A stretch of DNA of 64,000 nt, taken from Acipenser ruthenus (lineage: Eukaryota; Chordata; Actinopteri; Acipenseriformes; Acipenseridae). The stretch is taken from positions 4,887,108 to 4,951,107 of the forward strand of contig NC_081245.1 in assembly GCF_902713425.1 (NCBI RefSeq). The letters run 5' to 3'. Both the position numbers and the translations under genes were made by a program. The notes beneath the pieces were generated by a model. That model had not been told where the DNA came from, searched no databases, and saw only the letters and a program-made list of their open reading frames with translations. Of the stretch, positions 33,260-46,345 are shown piece by piece. Position 1 is the stretch's first letter. The number at the start of each line of letters is the position of its first letter.

Positions 33260-33459
33260 NNNNNNNNNNNNNNNNNNNNNNNNNNNNNNNNNNNNNNNNN
33301 NNNNNNNNNNNNNNNNNNNNNNNNNNNNNNNNNNNNNNNNNNNNNNNNNNNNNNNNNNNNNNNNNNNNNNNNNNNNNNNNNNNNNNNNNNNNNNNNNNNN
33401 NNNNNNNNNNNNNNNNNNNNNNNNNNNNNNNNNNNNNNNNNNNNNNNNNNNNNNNNNNN
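33260..33459. other. Assembly gap, 200 N
   Basis: Exactly 200 undetermined bases, a conventional placeholder length, flanked on the left by CT repeats (33005-33259). True size unknown. Confidence 1.
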
Positions 33460-35060
33460 ATAATACTAAAACAACCCAGCTTCAGGTCAGCACTGCTTAC
33501 CAGCCCCCAATCAGAGTCAACCAAATTATAAAACGAACCAAAAACTGCTATCTGAAACATTGGGACACAGGAACAGAATCTCAAAATAAACTGGATTGTT
33601 ATCGGGCCCTGAAAAGAGATTACACTCTGGCGGAGTATCTCTCCGCTGTCAGAGATACAAAGCAGAGACAGATCCTGACCAAGTACAGGCTCAGTGACCA
33701 CAGCCTGGCCATAGAGAAAGGCCGTCACCGGCAGACCTGGCTTCCTGAAGAAGAAAGGCTCTGTGGTCAGTGCGAGACAGGAGAGGTCGAGACAGAGATG
33801 CACTTCCTTCTTCAGTGTAAGAAATACTCCGAAAATAGACAAACCTATTTTAAAAAATTTGCAAATTCCCTCCCAAATTTCCCCAAATATGACCAACCCT
33901 GAAAAAGTCCCAATCCTCCTGGGAGAGGAGGGAAGCACAGCCCAACTAGCAGCCAGTATGTGTGTGCGTGTCACAGACTGAGGGACACACGATGAGAGCT
34001 CTGCACAGAGACACACGATGAGAGCTCTGCACAGAGACACACGATGAGAGCTCTGCACAGAGACACACAATGAGAGCTCTGCACAGAGACACACAATGAG
34101 AGCTCTGCACAGAGACACACGATGAGAGCTCTGCACAGAGACACACGATGAGAGCTCTGCACAGAGACACATGATGAGAGCTCTGCACAGAGACACACAA
34201 TGAGAGCTCTGCACAGAGACACACAATGAGAGCTCTGCACAGAGACACACGATGAGAGCTCTGCACAGAGACACACGATGAGAGCTCTGCACAGAGACAC
34301 ACAATGAGAGCTCTGCACAGAGACACACGATGAGAGCTCTGCACAGAGACACACGATGAGAGCTCTGCACAGAGACACACAATGAGAGCTCTGCACAGAG
34401 ACACACGATGAGAGCTCTGCACAGAGACACACGATGAGAGCTCTGCACAGAGACACACGATGAGAGCTCTGCACAGAGACACACGATGAGAGCTCTGCAC
34501 AGAGACACACGATGAGAGCTCTGCACAGAGACACACAATGAGAGCTCTGCACAGAGACACACGATGAGAGCTCTGCACAGAGACACACGATGAGAGCTCT
34601 GCACAGAGACACACGATGAGAGCTCTGCACAGAGACACACGATGAGAGCTCTGCACAGAGACACACGATGAGAGCTCTGCACAGAGACACACGATGAGAG
34701 CTCTGCACAGAGACACACGATGAGAGCTCTGCACAGAGACACACGATGAGAGCTCTGCACAGAGACACACGATGAGAGCTCTGCACAGAGACACACACAC
34801 ACTTATGTATATACAGTATGTATGTTGTGGTGTATGTAGGCATGTATGTATTATGTAAATGCTTATTGTCCTGATACATGTTTATTGTTAGTAGTGATAT
34901 GTGTGTGTTTTTATTTTTACTGTACTTTATAAATCAGTTTGTTTATATATATATGTATTCATGATGCATTGTATATATACACATGTCTGTATTGTATAAT
35001 TGCTTTGGCAACACCTGCTATTGTAAGTCTTGCCAATAAAGCACCATTGAATTGAACTGA
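33460..35060 (+). mobile_element. Non-LTR retrotransposon (LINE) 3' part with an expanded minisatellite
   Basis: 33600-33900 reads as the C-terminal part of a LINE ORF2 (ILTKYRLSDHSLAIEKGRHR, then WLPEEERLCGQCETGEVETE and MHFLLQCKKYS, with the CCHC-like Cys/His spacing), with the frame broken near 33900. 33985-34795 is about 31 tandem copies of the 26-bp unit GAGAGCTCTGCACAGAGACA plus CACGAT. 34797-35060 is the 3' end, finishing GCCAATAAAGCACCATTGAA and short ATTGAA repeats. Clade not assigned. The 5' side is lost in the gap. Confidence 0.75.
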
Positions 35061-35061
35061 A

Positions 35062-35910
35062 TTGAGAGGAGAGAGAGGGAGGAGAGAGGAGAGGAGAGAG
35101 AGAGAGGAGAGGAGAGAGGAGAGAGAGGAGAGAGGAGAGAGGAGAGAGAGGAGAGAGAGAGGAGAGTGGGAGGAGAGAGCAGAGGAGAGGGGGAGAGTGA
35201 GAGGAGAGGGGGAGAGTGGGAGGAGAGAGGAGAGAGAGGAGAGGAGAGGAGAGGGGGAGAGTGGGAGGAGAGAGGAAAGAGAGAGAGAGGAGAGGGAGGA
35301 GAGGGGAGGGGAGAGATAGGGGAGGGGAGGGGAGAGGGGAGGGGAGAGAGAGGAGAGAGAGGAGAGGGGAGGGGAGAGAGAGGGGAGGAGAGAGGGGAGG
35401 GGAGGGGAGAGAGAGGGGAGGGGAGAGAGTGGAGAGAGAGGAGAGGGGAGGGGAGGGGAGAGAGAGGGGAGGGGAGAGAGTGGAGAGAGAGGAGAGGGGA
35501 GGGGAGAGAGAGGGGAGAGAGAGGGGAGGGGAGAGAGTGGAGAGAGAGGAGAGGGGAGGGGAGAGATAGGGGAGGGGAGGGGAGAGGGGAGGGGAGAGAG
35601 AGGAGAGAGAGGAGAGGGGAGGGGAGAGAGGAGAGGAGAGAGAGGAGAGGGGAGGGGAGAGAGAGGGGAGGAGAGAGGGGAGGGGAGGGGAGAGAGAGGG
35701 GAGGGGAGAGAGTGGAGAGAGAGGAGAGGGGAGGGGAGGGGAGAGAGAGGGGAGGGGAGAGAGTGGAGAGAGAGGAGAGGGGAGGGGAGAGAGAGGGGAG
35801 GAGAGAGGGGAGGGGAGGGGAGAGAGAGGGGAGGGGAGAGAGTGGAGGGGAGAGGGGAGGGGAGAGAGAGGGGAGGGGAGAGAGAGAGAGGGGAGGGGAG
35901 AGAGACACAC
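35062..35910. repeat. GGGGAGAGAGAGG purine tract
   Basis: 850 bases of G and A on the plus strand. Open frames of about 300 codons on the other strand (Ser/Leu/Pro) are artefacts. Nothing recognisable at 35910-36210. Confidence 0.95.
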
Positions 35911-36212
35911 AGAGAGGTATCAAGCCCCATTCTCGAACCAAGCCTCCCTTTAATTGACAGGTTGAATTAAAGGCTTCTGATTAATCGGAGGTTTACCCCC
36001 CAGATTCTTTTCTCCTCTCCTTTAAGAATTCAAGTGATCCCTCTTCCGCCATTCCTGTCAATCAATCACAACTGAGAAACGCGTTCGCAGCAACACTGAT
36101 TTCATCCACACGGTCAACACTCTGCATTAAATACACACGTCGCTTTTCAACAAGAAAAAAACAATCAAACACAGGCTTAATCTAGAATGACTGCCACAGA
36201 CCCTCTGTCTAC

Positions 36213-36993
36213 CAGGGCTGGGAATCAGACTCCCGCTGCACAGCAGTGTGATCCAGTCCTGGTTTCACTGGGAGTTTAATAATCAGACACACCCTGAGCT
36301 TGTTAGCTAGACACACTGGGGGCTGATCAAGCTGGTAGCAGTAAAACCTGGACTGGATCACACTGCTGTGCAATAGGAGTCTGTGGACACTGGGGGCTGA
36401 TCACAGTAAAACCTGGACTGGATCACACTGCTGTGCAATAGGAGTCTGTGGACACTGGGGGGGCTGATCACAGTAAAACCTGGACTGGATCACACTGCTG
36501 TGCAATAGGAGTCTGTGGACACTGGGGGGGCTGATTACAGTAAAACCTGGACTGGATCACACTGCTGTGCAATAGGAGTCTGTGGACACTGGGGGCTGAT
36601 CACAGTAAAACCTGGACTGGATCACACTGCTGTGGAATAGGAGTCTGTGGACACTGGGGGCTGATCACAGTAAAACCTGGACTGGATCACACTGCTGTGC
36701 AATAGGAGTCTGTGGACACTGGGGGGGCTGATCACAGTAAAACCTGGACTGGATCACACTGCTGTGCAATAGGAGTCTGTGGACACTGGGGGGGCTGATC
36801 ACAGTAAAACCTGGACTGGATCACACTGCTGTGCAATAGGAGTCTGTGGACACTGGGGGGGCTGATCACAGTAAAACCTGGACTGGATCACACTGCTGTG
36901 CAATAGGAGTCTGTGGACACTGGGGGGGCTGATCACAGTAAAACCTGGACTGGATCACACTGCTGTGCAATAGGAGTCTGATTCCCATCCCTG
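36213..36993 (+). mobile_element. M1 MITE with an internal tandem expansion
   Basis: Starts CAGGGCTGGGAATCAGACTC and ends TGATTCCCATCCCTG like the other M1 copies (about 183 bp), but its right arm is repeated about ten times as units of roughly 60 bp (CTGATCACAGTAAAACCTGG to TAGGAGTCTGTGGACACTGG). Confidence 0.75.
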
Positions 36994-37074
36994 TGGATCC
37001 CTGTATTACACTGTATTGATCTCTGTATTGAAAGCGAGATTTAAATCCCACTAGTTATTATTGACATGCGATCA

Positions 37075-38240
<1,166 letters not shown>

Positions 38241-38243
38241 CTT

Positions 38244-38514
38244 ATTATTATTATTTATTTCTTAGCAGACGCCTTTATCCAGGGCGACTTACAATTGTTA
38301 CAAGATATCACATTATACATTATTTTACATTATACAGATATCACATTATTTTACATACAATTCCCCATTTATACAGTTGGGTTTTTACTGGAGCAATCTA
38401 GGTAAAGTACCTTGCTCAAGGGTACAGCAGCAGTGTCCCCCCCACCTGGGATTGAACCCACAACCCTCCGGTCAAGAGTCCAGAGCCCCTAACCACTACT
38501 CCACACTGCTGCCC
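38244..38514 (-). mobile_element. V-SINE
   Basis: Same head, core and tail as at 9856-10088, with a small duplication of the ATATCACATTAT segment near the tail. From 38520 to 39205 I see only unclassified sequence; its stretch 38875-38945 resembles one arm of the MITE at 54576-54763. Confidence 0.85.
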
Positions 38515-39204
38515 CAAATTATTATTATAATGATATCTCACTCGTGTGCCACCACGCAAATACGGTTATCAACGTTTAAAACCTGCAGGACCAACTGCCA
38601 CTAATTAAAAGGAGCGTCCTAACTGTGGATGATCCACCCTTGCCAAAATTTGGAGAGGATTCAGCCGGACCGGGGCCAGGGCGTCATACACATGGGAGGA
38701 GGGCTGATTTAGTGTCTCCCCTGTGATTGGTTGCATTGCTTTGTGATGACGGTCCACTAGGAAAGGCGCTATATAAAATACTGTGTAGGACTATCTAGGA
38801 CTTTTCTGTTTAGAAAAAGTCGGGATCGCAGTGGCAGCGAGTTTGAATTGGAAACGGTGATGCAGGGGACACCTGTAAAGTTCTGTTTCAAGGTTCTGTT
38901 CAAAATGTCTGCTCTAGTGCCCTGGGGTTTGAGATTTGTCCTCATAATCACTGCATGAAGAGCGATTTAAACTCTCCTCAGTGCTCACCATTGCGTTCTC
39001 AAGCCTGCTTGGCTGAATGTTAGGATTTGTCTGTTTCGCTGGCTCTCTGCAAAGGCCTGGCGGTTTCCAACCACAGAAACTGATAAGAAAACAACGGCTT
39101 CTTTCTGAGAATTAGAGAAGGACTTTGGACAGATCCAACCCCAAATAATCTACAGATATGACCATTTGCGGACGGGTCATAGATTTTTGTAGGATGTACT
39201 ATTT

Positions 39205-39748
39205 TTGGCAGACACACACTCTCACACACACACACTGACACAAACAGACACACACAGTGTCACTGATAATGAGAGGAGACACACACACAGTGTCACTGAT
39301 AATGAGAGAGAGGAGCCACACACACACAGTGTCACTGATAATGAGAGAGAGGAGCCACACACACACACAGTGTCACTGATAATGAGAGAGAGGAGCCACA
39401 CACACACAGTGTCACTGATAATGAGAGAGAGGAGACACACACACACACACACACAGTGTCACTGATAATGAGAGAGGAGACACACACACACAGTCACACA
39501 CACAGTGTCACTGATAATGAGAGGAGCCACACACACACACAGTGTCACTGATAATGAGAGAGAGGAGCCACACACACACACAGCGTCACTGATAATGAGA
39601 GAGAGGAGCCACACACACACACAGTGTCACTGATAATGAGAGAGAGGAGCCACACACACACAGTGTCACTGATAATGAGAGAGAGGAGACACACACACAC
39701 ACACACACAGTGTCACTGATAATGAGAGAGAGGAACCACACACACACA
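39205..39748. repeat. Minisatellite CACAGTGTCACTGATAATGA plus GAGAGAGGAGCCACACA
   Basis: About ten units of roughly 45-60 bp with variable CA runs, just beyond the poly(A) signal of the zinc-finger gene that follows. Confidence 0.9.
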
Positions 39749-39770
39749 CTGAAGCCGAGATCCAGGACCT

Positions 39771-39776
39771 TTTATT
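39771..39776 (-). promoter_or_regulatory. Poly(A) signal of the 12-finger zinc-finger gene
   Basis: AATAAA on the minus strand (CAGCCAATAAAAGG), 450 bases past the stop codon at 40229. Confidence 0.55.
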
Positions 39777-40228
39777 GGCTGAAAAACACAGAAACACAGC
39801 CGAGCCATGAAGAGCGTGCAGGAGCCGGGACGCCGCGGACCGGGGAGGAGCAGAGAACTGCACTCCCAGGACAGGCGCTGGAGACCTCCTGCAGCATGGT
39901 TCAGCGTCTTCACTCGAACGCACCCGCGGGCCCTGGGGCAGCGCGGCTTCAGAGAAGGTCTTCACGGGCTGAAGCAAAGGCCGATTATCAGCCCGAGCGA
40001 CATGATCCCTTCCGCTGTTTAACAGGAGCTCTGAGTCCGCAGGAACCCGGAACTGCGACGCTCCACGCAATTTTAGTCTCCTAAAAAATTTTTAGCGAAA
40101 ACTCGCCGCTTCTTAGATCCCGCGGGTGAATTTACAAGAGGATCCTAAACTTTTCCATTCGTTTTTCAAAGCAGCCGGGGCGAGGATAACCCTGGCAGGG
40201 CCGGGCGGAGTCCAGCCAGCTTCCTGCT

Positions 40229-43011
40229 TCACGGCTGGCAGGCGTGTCCTCTCAGCTGGTAGCTGTAGACGAAGCTCTCCCCGCAGGCGACGCACCGATA
40301 CGGGGTCTCTCCCGTGTGGATTCGGAGATGCGTCCTCAGAGCCCCGGATTCCTTGAAGCTCTTGGGGCAGCCGGTGCAGCGATACGGGGTCTCTCCACTG
40401 TGAACCCGGGCGTGTTTCCGGAGGTACCCCGACTCTTTGAATCTCTTCCCGCACTCGGGGCAGCTGTACGGGGTCTCCCCGCTGTGCACCCGCTTGTGTT
40501 TCCGCAGCGACCCGGGGTCTTTGAAACTCTTCTGGCAATCGGGACACCCGTACGGGGCTTCTCCAGTGTGACTCCTCCGATGGGTCTTCAAGGATCCCGA
40601 GTCCCGGAAGCTCTTCCCGCAGTCCCCGCACCCGTACGGGGTTTCCCCGGTGTGGCTCCGGGAATGTCGCTTCAGATTCTGCGAGGCATTGAAGCGTTTC
40701 CCGCAGACGGCGCACAGGTACGGGTTTTCCCCGGAGTGAGTCCTCCGGTGGGTCTGGAGATTCCCCGAGTGGCGGAAGGCTTTCCCGCAATCGGGGCAGC
40801 AGAACCGGGACTCCCCCGGGTCGGAGTGGACCTTCCGGTGCGAGCGGAGGTGCCCCGGGCTCTTGAAGGTTTTCCCACAGTCCGGGCAGCGGTACGGCCT
40901 CTCTCCGGAGTGGATTCGCTCGTGGGACCTCAGCTGCTGGCTCTGTCCGAAGCCTTTTCCGCAGGTCGCGCAGCGGTACGGGAGCTCTCCGGTGTGAGTG
41001 CGGCGGTGGACCTTCGCTGATCCCGACTCCCGGAAGCGTTTGCCGCAGTCCGGGCAGGAGAAGGGCTTCTCCCCCGTGTGGACTCTCCGGTGCCTCTTCA
41101 GGTTCTCCAGCTGGCTGAATTGCCGCCCGCAGTCCGGGCAGCAGTACGGGCACTCGCCAGTGTGAACCCGCTGGTGGATCTTCAGCCCGCGCGACTGGCC
41201 GAATTTCTTCCCGCAGACGTCGCAAGGGAAAACCGGGGGAACCTTTTTCGGGGACGCCCCGTCCCGGACCGGTCTGGGGGTCGGGGAAGAAGGGTCGTGT
41301 ACGGAGTTCGGGATGCTTCTCCGCTCCTGTTCTGCGTCCGCTTGGGAGAGAAACAGAGAGAGAGAGAGAGATCGCTTTGTAACATCGCCGTCAACGCATT
41401 TCCCTGAATTCATACGCCTCGCCCTGACTGCTCTGTGTTAAAGCTCAGAAATAATAACATGTATTCGATGTGGGGGTTACATTGCAACGCTGGGGGCCCT
41501 GGTCTTGCCTATAGCCTCTTTTGAAGCGAGTCTTCTCTGTGGTACTTGATGCCCCTAACCCCTCAATGGTCCAATTTATTTTCACACGGGCAGTTTATTT
41601 TAGACACGCTGTTTAAAAGTATTTGTTTTCACAGTAAAACAGGTTTAAAAGGCTCTGCATATCAACAGGACTCTCAGTACTGCATCTCCAGCCTCGCCCC
41701 TTGTTCGCTATATTTTTCAGATACCTCTTCATAGTCGTGCATACCGATAAATCATCTCCTGATCACTCGTTTTATCACCAAACTCCTCAATAATGCGATC
41801 CAAGTCATTATTTTATTACTGTAACATCTAAAAAAAGCTCTGCAGATGTCTGTGATGTTCTCTGAGCGCTGGATGCGGAAGCAGCTGTCTTGTTTGTTTA
41901 TGTCTGGGGCTATCTGTATTCATGAGATACGCCCCCTTTTTTTCGGCTTCTCTCGGTTCCCATCGGTCTCACTCGGCCATTGAATGGTTTTCTCGGCTTT
42001 TTCCGGAGAAAAAACGACTAGAGACCTGTTTATTGCGTCTTTTTGACTATTTGAAGCTAAAACCAGGAATGGATCAACACGCTCGGCAACGGGAGTCTCG
42101 TCAGGGCTGGGAATCAGACTCCCGCTGCACAGCAGTGTGATCCAGTCCTGGTTTCACTGGGAGTTTAATAATCAGACACACCTGAGCTTGTAAGCTAGAC
42201 ACACTGGGGGTTGATCAAGCTGGTAGCAGTAAAACCTGGACTGGATCACACTGCTGTGCGATAGGAGTCCGATTCCCAGCCCTGCTCTCCTCCGGTACCT
42301 ACGTGTGTCAGCGCTGGTTGGAGGCGTGGCTCCTTCCTTGTTGAAAAGCGCGGGGTTCACGTGGAGAGATTCCTCCTCCTCCTCCTCCTCTTCCTCCCCC
42401 ACCACGCGCACGCACCCCAGATCAGCGAGTTCCTCCGCAATGTCATCATCACACGGCTCCTCTTTAACACTGACAGCAGGAAACACACAGTCCTGTTCTG
42501 CAACCAGAGAGACGCAGGGGATTCATAGAGTGTGGAAACAGTTACCACTCCTCTCTGTGCTTTACAATGCTTCCCTATGCTTTACCAGACCTCTCTGTGC
42601 TTTACAATGCTTCCCTATGCTTTACCAGACCTCTCTGTGCTTTACAATGCTTCCCTATGCCTTACCAGACCTCTCTGTGCTTTACAATGCTTCCCTATGC
42701 TTTACCAGACCTCTCTGTGCTTTACAATGCTTCCCTATGCTTTACCAGACCTCTCTGTGCTTTACAATGCTTCCCTATGCTTTACCAGACCTCTCTGTGC
42801 TTTACAATGCTTCCCTATGCTTTACCATACCTCTCTGTGCTTTACAATGCTTCCCTATGCTTTATCAGACCTCTCTGTGCTTTACAATTACACACTCTAT
42901 CACAGGGTTACCCATCTGGATGAGAAGCGCTTCGTTATCACATCCCAATTCACTGTCCTCCTCTTTAACGGAGACGCTGAGGGGCTCTTCAGTCACCAGA
43001 GGAGAGTCCAT
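40229..43011 (-). CDS. C2H2 zinc-finger protein, 12 fingers, acidic SUMO-motif N-terminus
   Basis: Probable DNA-binding nuclear regulator. Coding exons: 43011-42912, 42497-42303, 41340-40229; joins are phase 1 and give 468 aa. Start ATG sits in GAAGATGG, 19 bases after acceptor CTTGTAG. Exon 1 has [10 protein letters not shown] and exon 2 has VKEEPCDDD followed by nine Glu; VKEE fits the SUMO consensus. Exon 3 carries eleven complete C2H2 fingers with TGEKP/SGETP linkers, then a twelfth ([21 protein letters not shown]) where the last His is replaced by Cys. Finger 5 to 6 has an unusual linker (HSDPGESR). No KRAB or SCAN box. GC-rich compared with the other zinc-finger genes here, so it belongs to a different subfamily. 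No indels. I cannot name an orthologue. Confidence 0.88.
42102..42284 (+). mobile_element. M1 MITE in the zinc-finger gene
   Basis: Complete copy with both inverted ends, lying only 19 bases beyond the donor side of the exon ending at 42303. A further M1-like fragment (AAAACCAGGAATGGATCA) abuts it at 42058. Confidence 0.7.
42545..42892. repeat. 40-bp tandem repeat filling an intron
   Basis: Eight to nine units of CTCTCTGTGCTTTACAATGC plus TTCCCTATGCTTTACCAGAC make up almost all of the intron between exons 42912 and 42497. Open frames arise because 40-base units happen to lack stops. Confidence 0.95.
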
Positions 43012-43149
43012 CTTCAGAACACCTTGATTTCTACAAGAGAGTGTCAACACAGATCAATACAGAGATCAATACACAGATCAATACACAGATCAATACACAG
43101 ATCAATACAATACAACACAGAGATCAACACACTATAGTACAGAGATCCA

Positions 43150-43332
43150 CAGGGATGGGAATCAGACTCCTATCGCACAGCAGTGTGATCCAGTCCAGGT
43201 TGTACTGCTACCAGCTTGATCAGCCCCCAGTGTGTCTCGCTAACAAGCTCAGGTGTGTCTGATTATTAAACTCCCAGTGAAACCAGGACTGGATCACACT
43301 GCTGTGCAGCGGGAGTCTGATTCCCAGCCCTG
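43150..43332 (-). mobile_element. M1 MITE, inverted copy
   Basis: Same family as 42102-42284, opposite orientation. Short ATCAATACACAG repeats precede it (43045-43130). Confidence 0.7.
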
Positions 43333-43594
43333 CGATGTTTCAGTAGCGCTGCGTGGATTTCACTCTTGCAATTCGTACAAACGTGTGGTTTTGATGAAGC
43401 TGTTTATCTTCACCTCGCTGTTAGCCTTGCTCAGCAGAAGGTGTTGAGAATATATCTACATTTATACATCGAAAAACACTTCAATTGCTCCTTAACCACA
43501 CTTCAAAATACCTGCCGTTTCCAGAGCTCCGCCTGCTGCTGTGTGTCACTAACATCCTTCATATAGACACAAAACAAACGAGCCCCTATTGGAA

Positions 43595-43794
43595 GTGACT
43601 CTGCAGCAGCCACTGACTCCCTGCGTGTGTGTGTGCGTGCGTGCGACCCTGAGCGAGTCGCTTCACCTCCTTGTGCTCCGTCCTTCGGATGAGACGTCAA
43701 ACAAACGAGCTCCTATTGGAAGTGACTCTGCAGCAGCAGTTGTTGATGATGCAGTGTTCACCCCGCTGGTCGCTTTGGATAAAAGCGTCTGCTA

Positions 43795-43827
<33 letters not shown>

Positions 43828-43828
43828 G
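43595..43828 (+). mobile_element. SINE2-type fragment
   Basis: Body CCTCCTTGTGCTCCGTCCTT and the tail CGCTTTGGATAAAAGCGTCT followed by (ATA)n match the SINE2 family; the tRNA-like head is missing. A GTGCGT run interrupts it near 43625. Confidence 0.65.
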
Positions 43829-43918
43829 CAGTTTTTCGCTGATATTCAATTATTTGGACGCTACAGGGAGGAGAAATACGGAACACAGCGCAGAGGCATT
43901 CCTCTCATAACCGCAATA

Positions 43919-44191
43919 TTATTATTATTATTATTATAAATAAACTCGTTATGTTACCATGGCAGCGATTATAGAGACTCACAGTCATAAGTACACTGAA
44001 AAATGAACAGCTTGCGAAACAGAAACTTTTGCTCAAACACAGCGATGTGTGTCTGTGCGTGCGTGCGTCAGTGTCTGTGCGTGCGTGCGTGCGTGCCTGT
44101 CTCAGTGTCTGTGTGCGTGTATATATATATATATATATGGGTTTAAAAGGATGTAAACTGCAGTGTACACAAAACATTTTGATATAAACTG

Positions 44192-44273
<82 letters not shown>

Positions 44274-44275
44274 CA
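43919..44275. repeat. ATT, GTGC and TA microsatellites
   Basis: (ATT)n at 43919-43937, GCGT-rich 44050-44118 and a long TA run at 44197-44266. All are in the first intron of the 12-finger gene; open frames here are spurious. Confidence 0.9.
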
Positions 44276-44366
44276 GTGTATAGCCACGTTCCTATCCCGC
44301 ATGAACAGTCGTGTCAATAAAGCACGTTAATTACACAACAAACATAAAACAAAACAACAAACTTAC

Positions 44367-44530
44367 TTATACAGATTAGATATAGAGATTTCCGGAAAAA
44401 GACACTTTCACCCGGAGATAACATTCGCTCAAAACCCGCCTCCCTCCTGCAGCTCATTGGCTACAATAGGAGCCGGCCTCGCTCAGCGATTGGACAGACT
44501 GGTTGCGCAACTGACGCCATGTTGGCTCCA
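44367..44530 (-). promoter_or_regulatory. Promoter and noncoding exon 1 of the 12-finger gene
   Basis: On the minus strand two CCAAT boxes (GTCCAATCG, AGCCAATGA) and a YY1-like AACATGGCGTC precede a leader ending CTGTATAA/GTAAGT, exon end at 44367. It is joined to the coding exon at 43030 by position and by the clean acceptor there. Confidence 0.55.
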
Positions 44531-44670
44531 AGCTGGATTCAGCATTGAATTCCGTGCCAGACTAAACAGAGCCAAAATGGCGTACAATGTGATGCAGCTT
44601 CATAAGATGCGATCCGTTCTGTATGACTCTATAAACCATTTTCAAGGGAGTTTTGCGACACCCTCTAGAC

Positions 44671-44854
44671 CAGGGGTGCACAATTCCGGTCCTGGAGGGC
44701 CGGATCCCTCCTGGCTTTTGTTCCAACTGTGCTCTAAATTACTTAATTAAACCAATAATTGGTAATAATTGGTCCAATTAAGTAATTTAGGGCAAGGTTG
44801 GAACAAAAGCCAGGAGGGACACCGGCCCTCCAGGACCGGAATTGTGCACCCCTG
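44671..44854. mobile_element. Palindromic hAT-type MITE with 8-bp target duplication
   Basis: Ends CAGGGGTGCACAATTCCGGT and its inverse; the inverted arms are about 80 bp each. Flanks are CTCTAGAC (44663-44670) and CTCTAGAA (44855-44862), an 8-bp duplication with one mismatch, as hAT elements make. Confidence 0.85.
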
Positions 44855-45311
44855 CTCTAGAATTAGCAAATGTCGCTTCATAAAGTCCAGTGAAACCTGT
44901 TGGATAATGTTACCTTGTTAACATACTGAGAGAAAATAAAATAACGAATTGTAATGGAAAAACAAAAAACAGGCAATTTTTTAAATTAATTTCGATTTCA
45001 GCAAAAGTTCCAAAAAATTGAGCTGATAAAAGTTACAGTGCGAATCAGCCATGCAATCGTGTTTGCCTGCAGACAGTACTTGCGTGGAGGCATGGCGCCA
45101 TCTACTGGGAGACGTGAGAATAGCAGGGAGAGGTTTAGCCATTCATTTCAATGGGAGAGAGATTATTCAGTCTCTGGTATCTGGAAAGTTAATTATCGCA
45201 TTTAAATGAGTGTATTAGCTCATGTGTTTGTATTATACATGACAGTGATACAAGGTATTATTAGCCATGTGTAACTTTATAAATGAATCGGCTATTCTAT
45301 AAATGAACCAA

Positions 45312-45450
45312 CATTTCCAAGTCATTGTATTTATCTTGCTCTTAATTGTATTATTACTTGTACTGTGATACTTGAAATGTATTTGCTTACGATTGTAAGT
45401 CGCCCTGGATAAGGGCGTCTACTAAGAAATAAATAATAATAGAATAGTAA
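45312..45450 (+). mobile_element. L2-like LINE 3' tip
   Basis: Same 3' end as 3862-4114. The inverted relative of this locus at 58505-58790 lacks it, so it is a later insertion. Confidence 0.7.
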
Positions 45451-45599
45451 TTTTATTAACTGGCTGATCAGCTGGTAATTTATCTATTTTTTTATATAAT
45501 TAATAAAACTATAATCTGTGTACTTGTTTTAAATACATAAATTAATCTCATGTTTTCATACATCACCGCATGTATTATTAGTAATACATTTAACGGTAC

Positions 45600-45830
45600 T
45601 CGGGTATAAAAATGCGCCTGTTTTCTTGATTATACGGTAAACTGCCACAGAGCTGATCCCCTATTGGTTAGGAGAGCCCCAGCGCGTCCAATCACCGGAG
45701 GACTCCTCGGTTCGGAATGACCCCGCAGCCAATGGCAGGCGAGAGAGGGGGCGGGTTTGTTTTCGCTTCGGTCCCTCACAATATTCTTCCCTGAAGGAGA
45801 GAGAGGAGGCTGGAGAGGCTGAATTAACGA
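45600..45830 (+). promoter_or_regulatory. Promoter and noncoding exon 1 of zinc-finger gene A
   Basis: Contains CCTATTGG, GTCCAATCA and AGCCAATGG (CCAAT boxes both ways) and GGGGGCGGG. The leader ends AATTAACGA/GTAAGA, exon end at 45830. The same sequence recurs before gene B (50885-51114), nearly identical, which marks it as a real and recently duplicated promoter. Confidence 0.6.
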
Positions 45831-46245
45831 GTAAGATTTTAAATATAAATTCATTTTATTACATTTGTTAACCGGTACAGACTCTTACATTTGATCAGTT
45901 CTACTGAACACAGTTTGTTTCGTGTAATAATATTTTCAGAAAGCGGGTCGTTTTGTTCCCGTGGATGATGATAATAATTGTATCTCACACACACGCAGGC
46001 CCACCGAGAGGGCAGCCGCTGGAAAAAAAACAAAAAAAACTAAAACAAACAAAACTTAAAAAATCAATTCCGGTCAATTAATATCAAACATTTAAACATT
46101 TTTAAAAACGCGTAACCGCTCGAGCCCTCCGCGCTGCGCGGGAGCGTTTGCGTTCGCGCGCGCCGCCGCCACGTAAACAAACAAGCCGTCCTTCTTGTTT
46201 CCGGTGTGAGGCTGCGCTCCGCTCCGCTGCAGACTCGACAGTCCT

Positions 46246-46246
<1 letters not shown>

Positions 46247-46280
<34 letters not shown>

Positions 46281-46297
46281 ATTATTATTATTATTAC

Positions 46298-46345
<48 letters not shown>

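Noticed and set aside
33946-35941. Frames of 280-605 codons on the minus strand
   Set aside because: One crosses the N gap. The rest translate the 26-bp LINE minisatellite or the GGGGAGAGA tract.
42532-43137. 201-codon frame rich in [14 protein letters not shown] repeats
   Set aside because: It translates the 40-bp intronic tandem repeat on the strand opposite to the zinc-finger gene.
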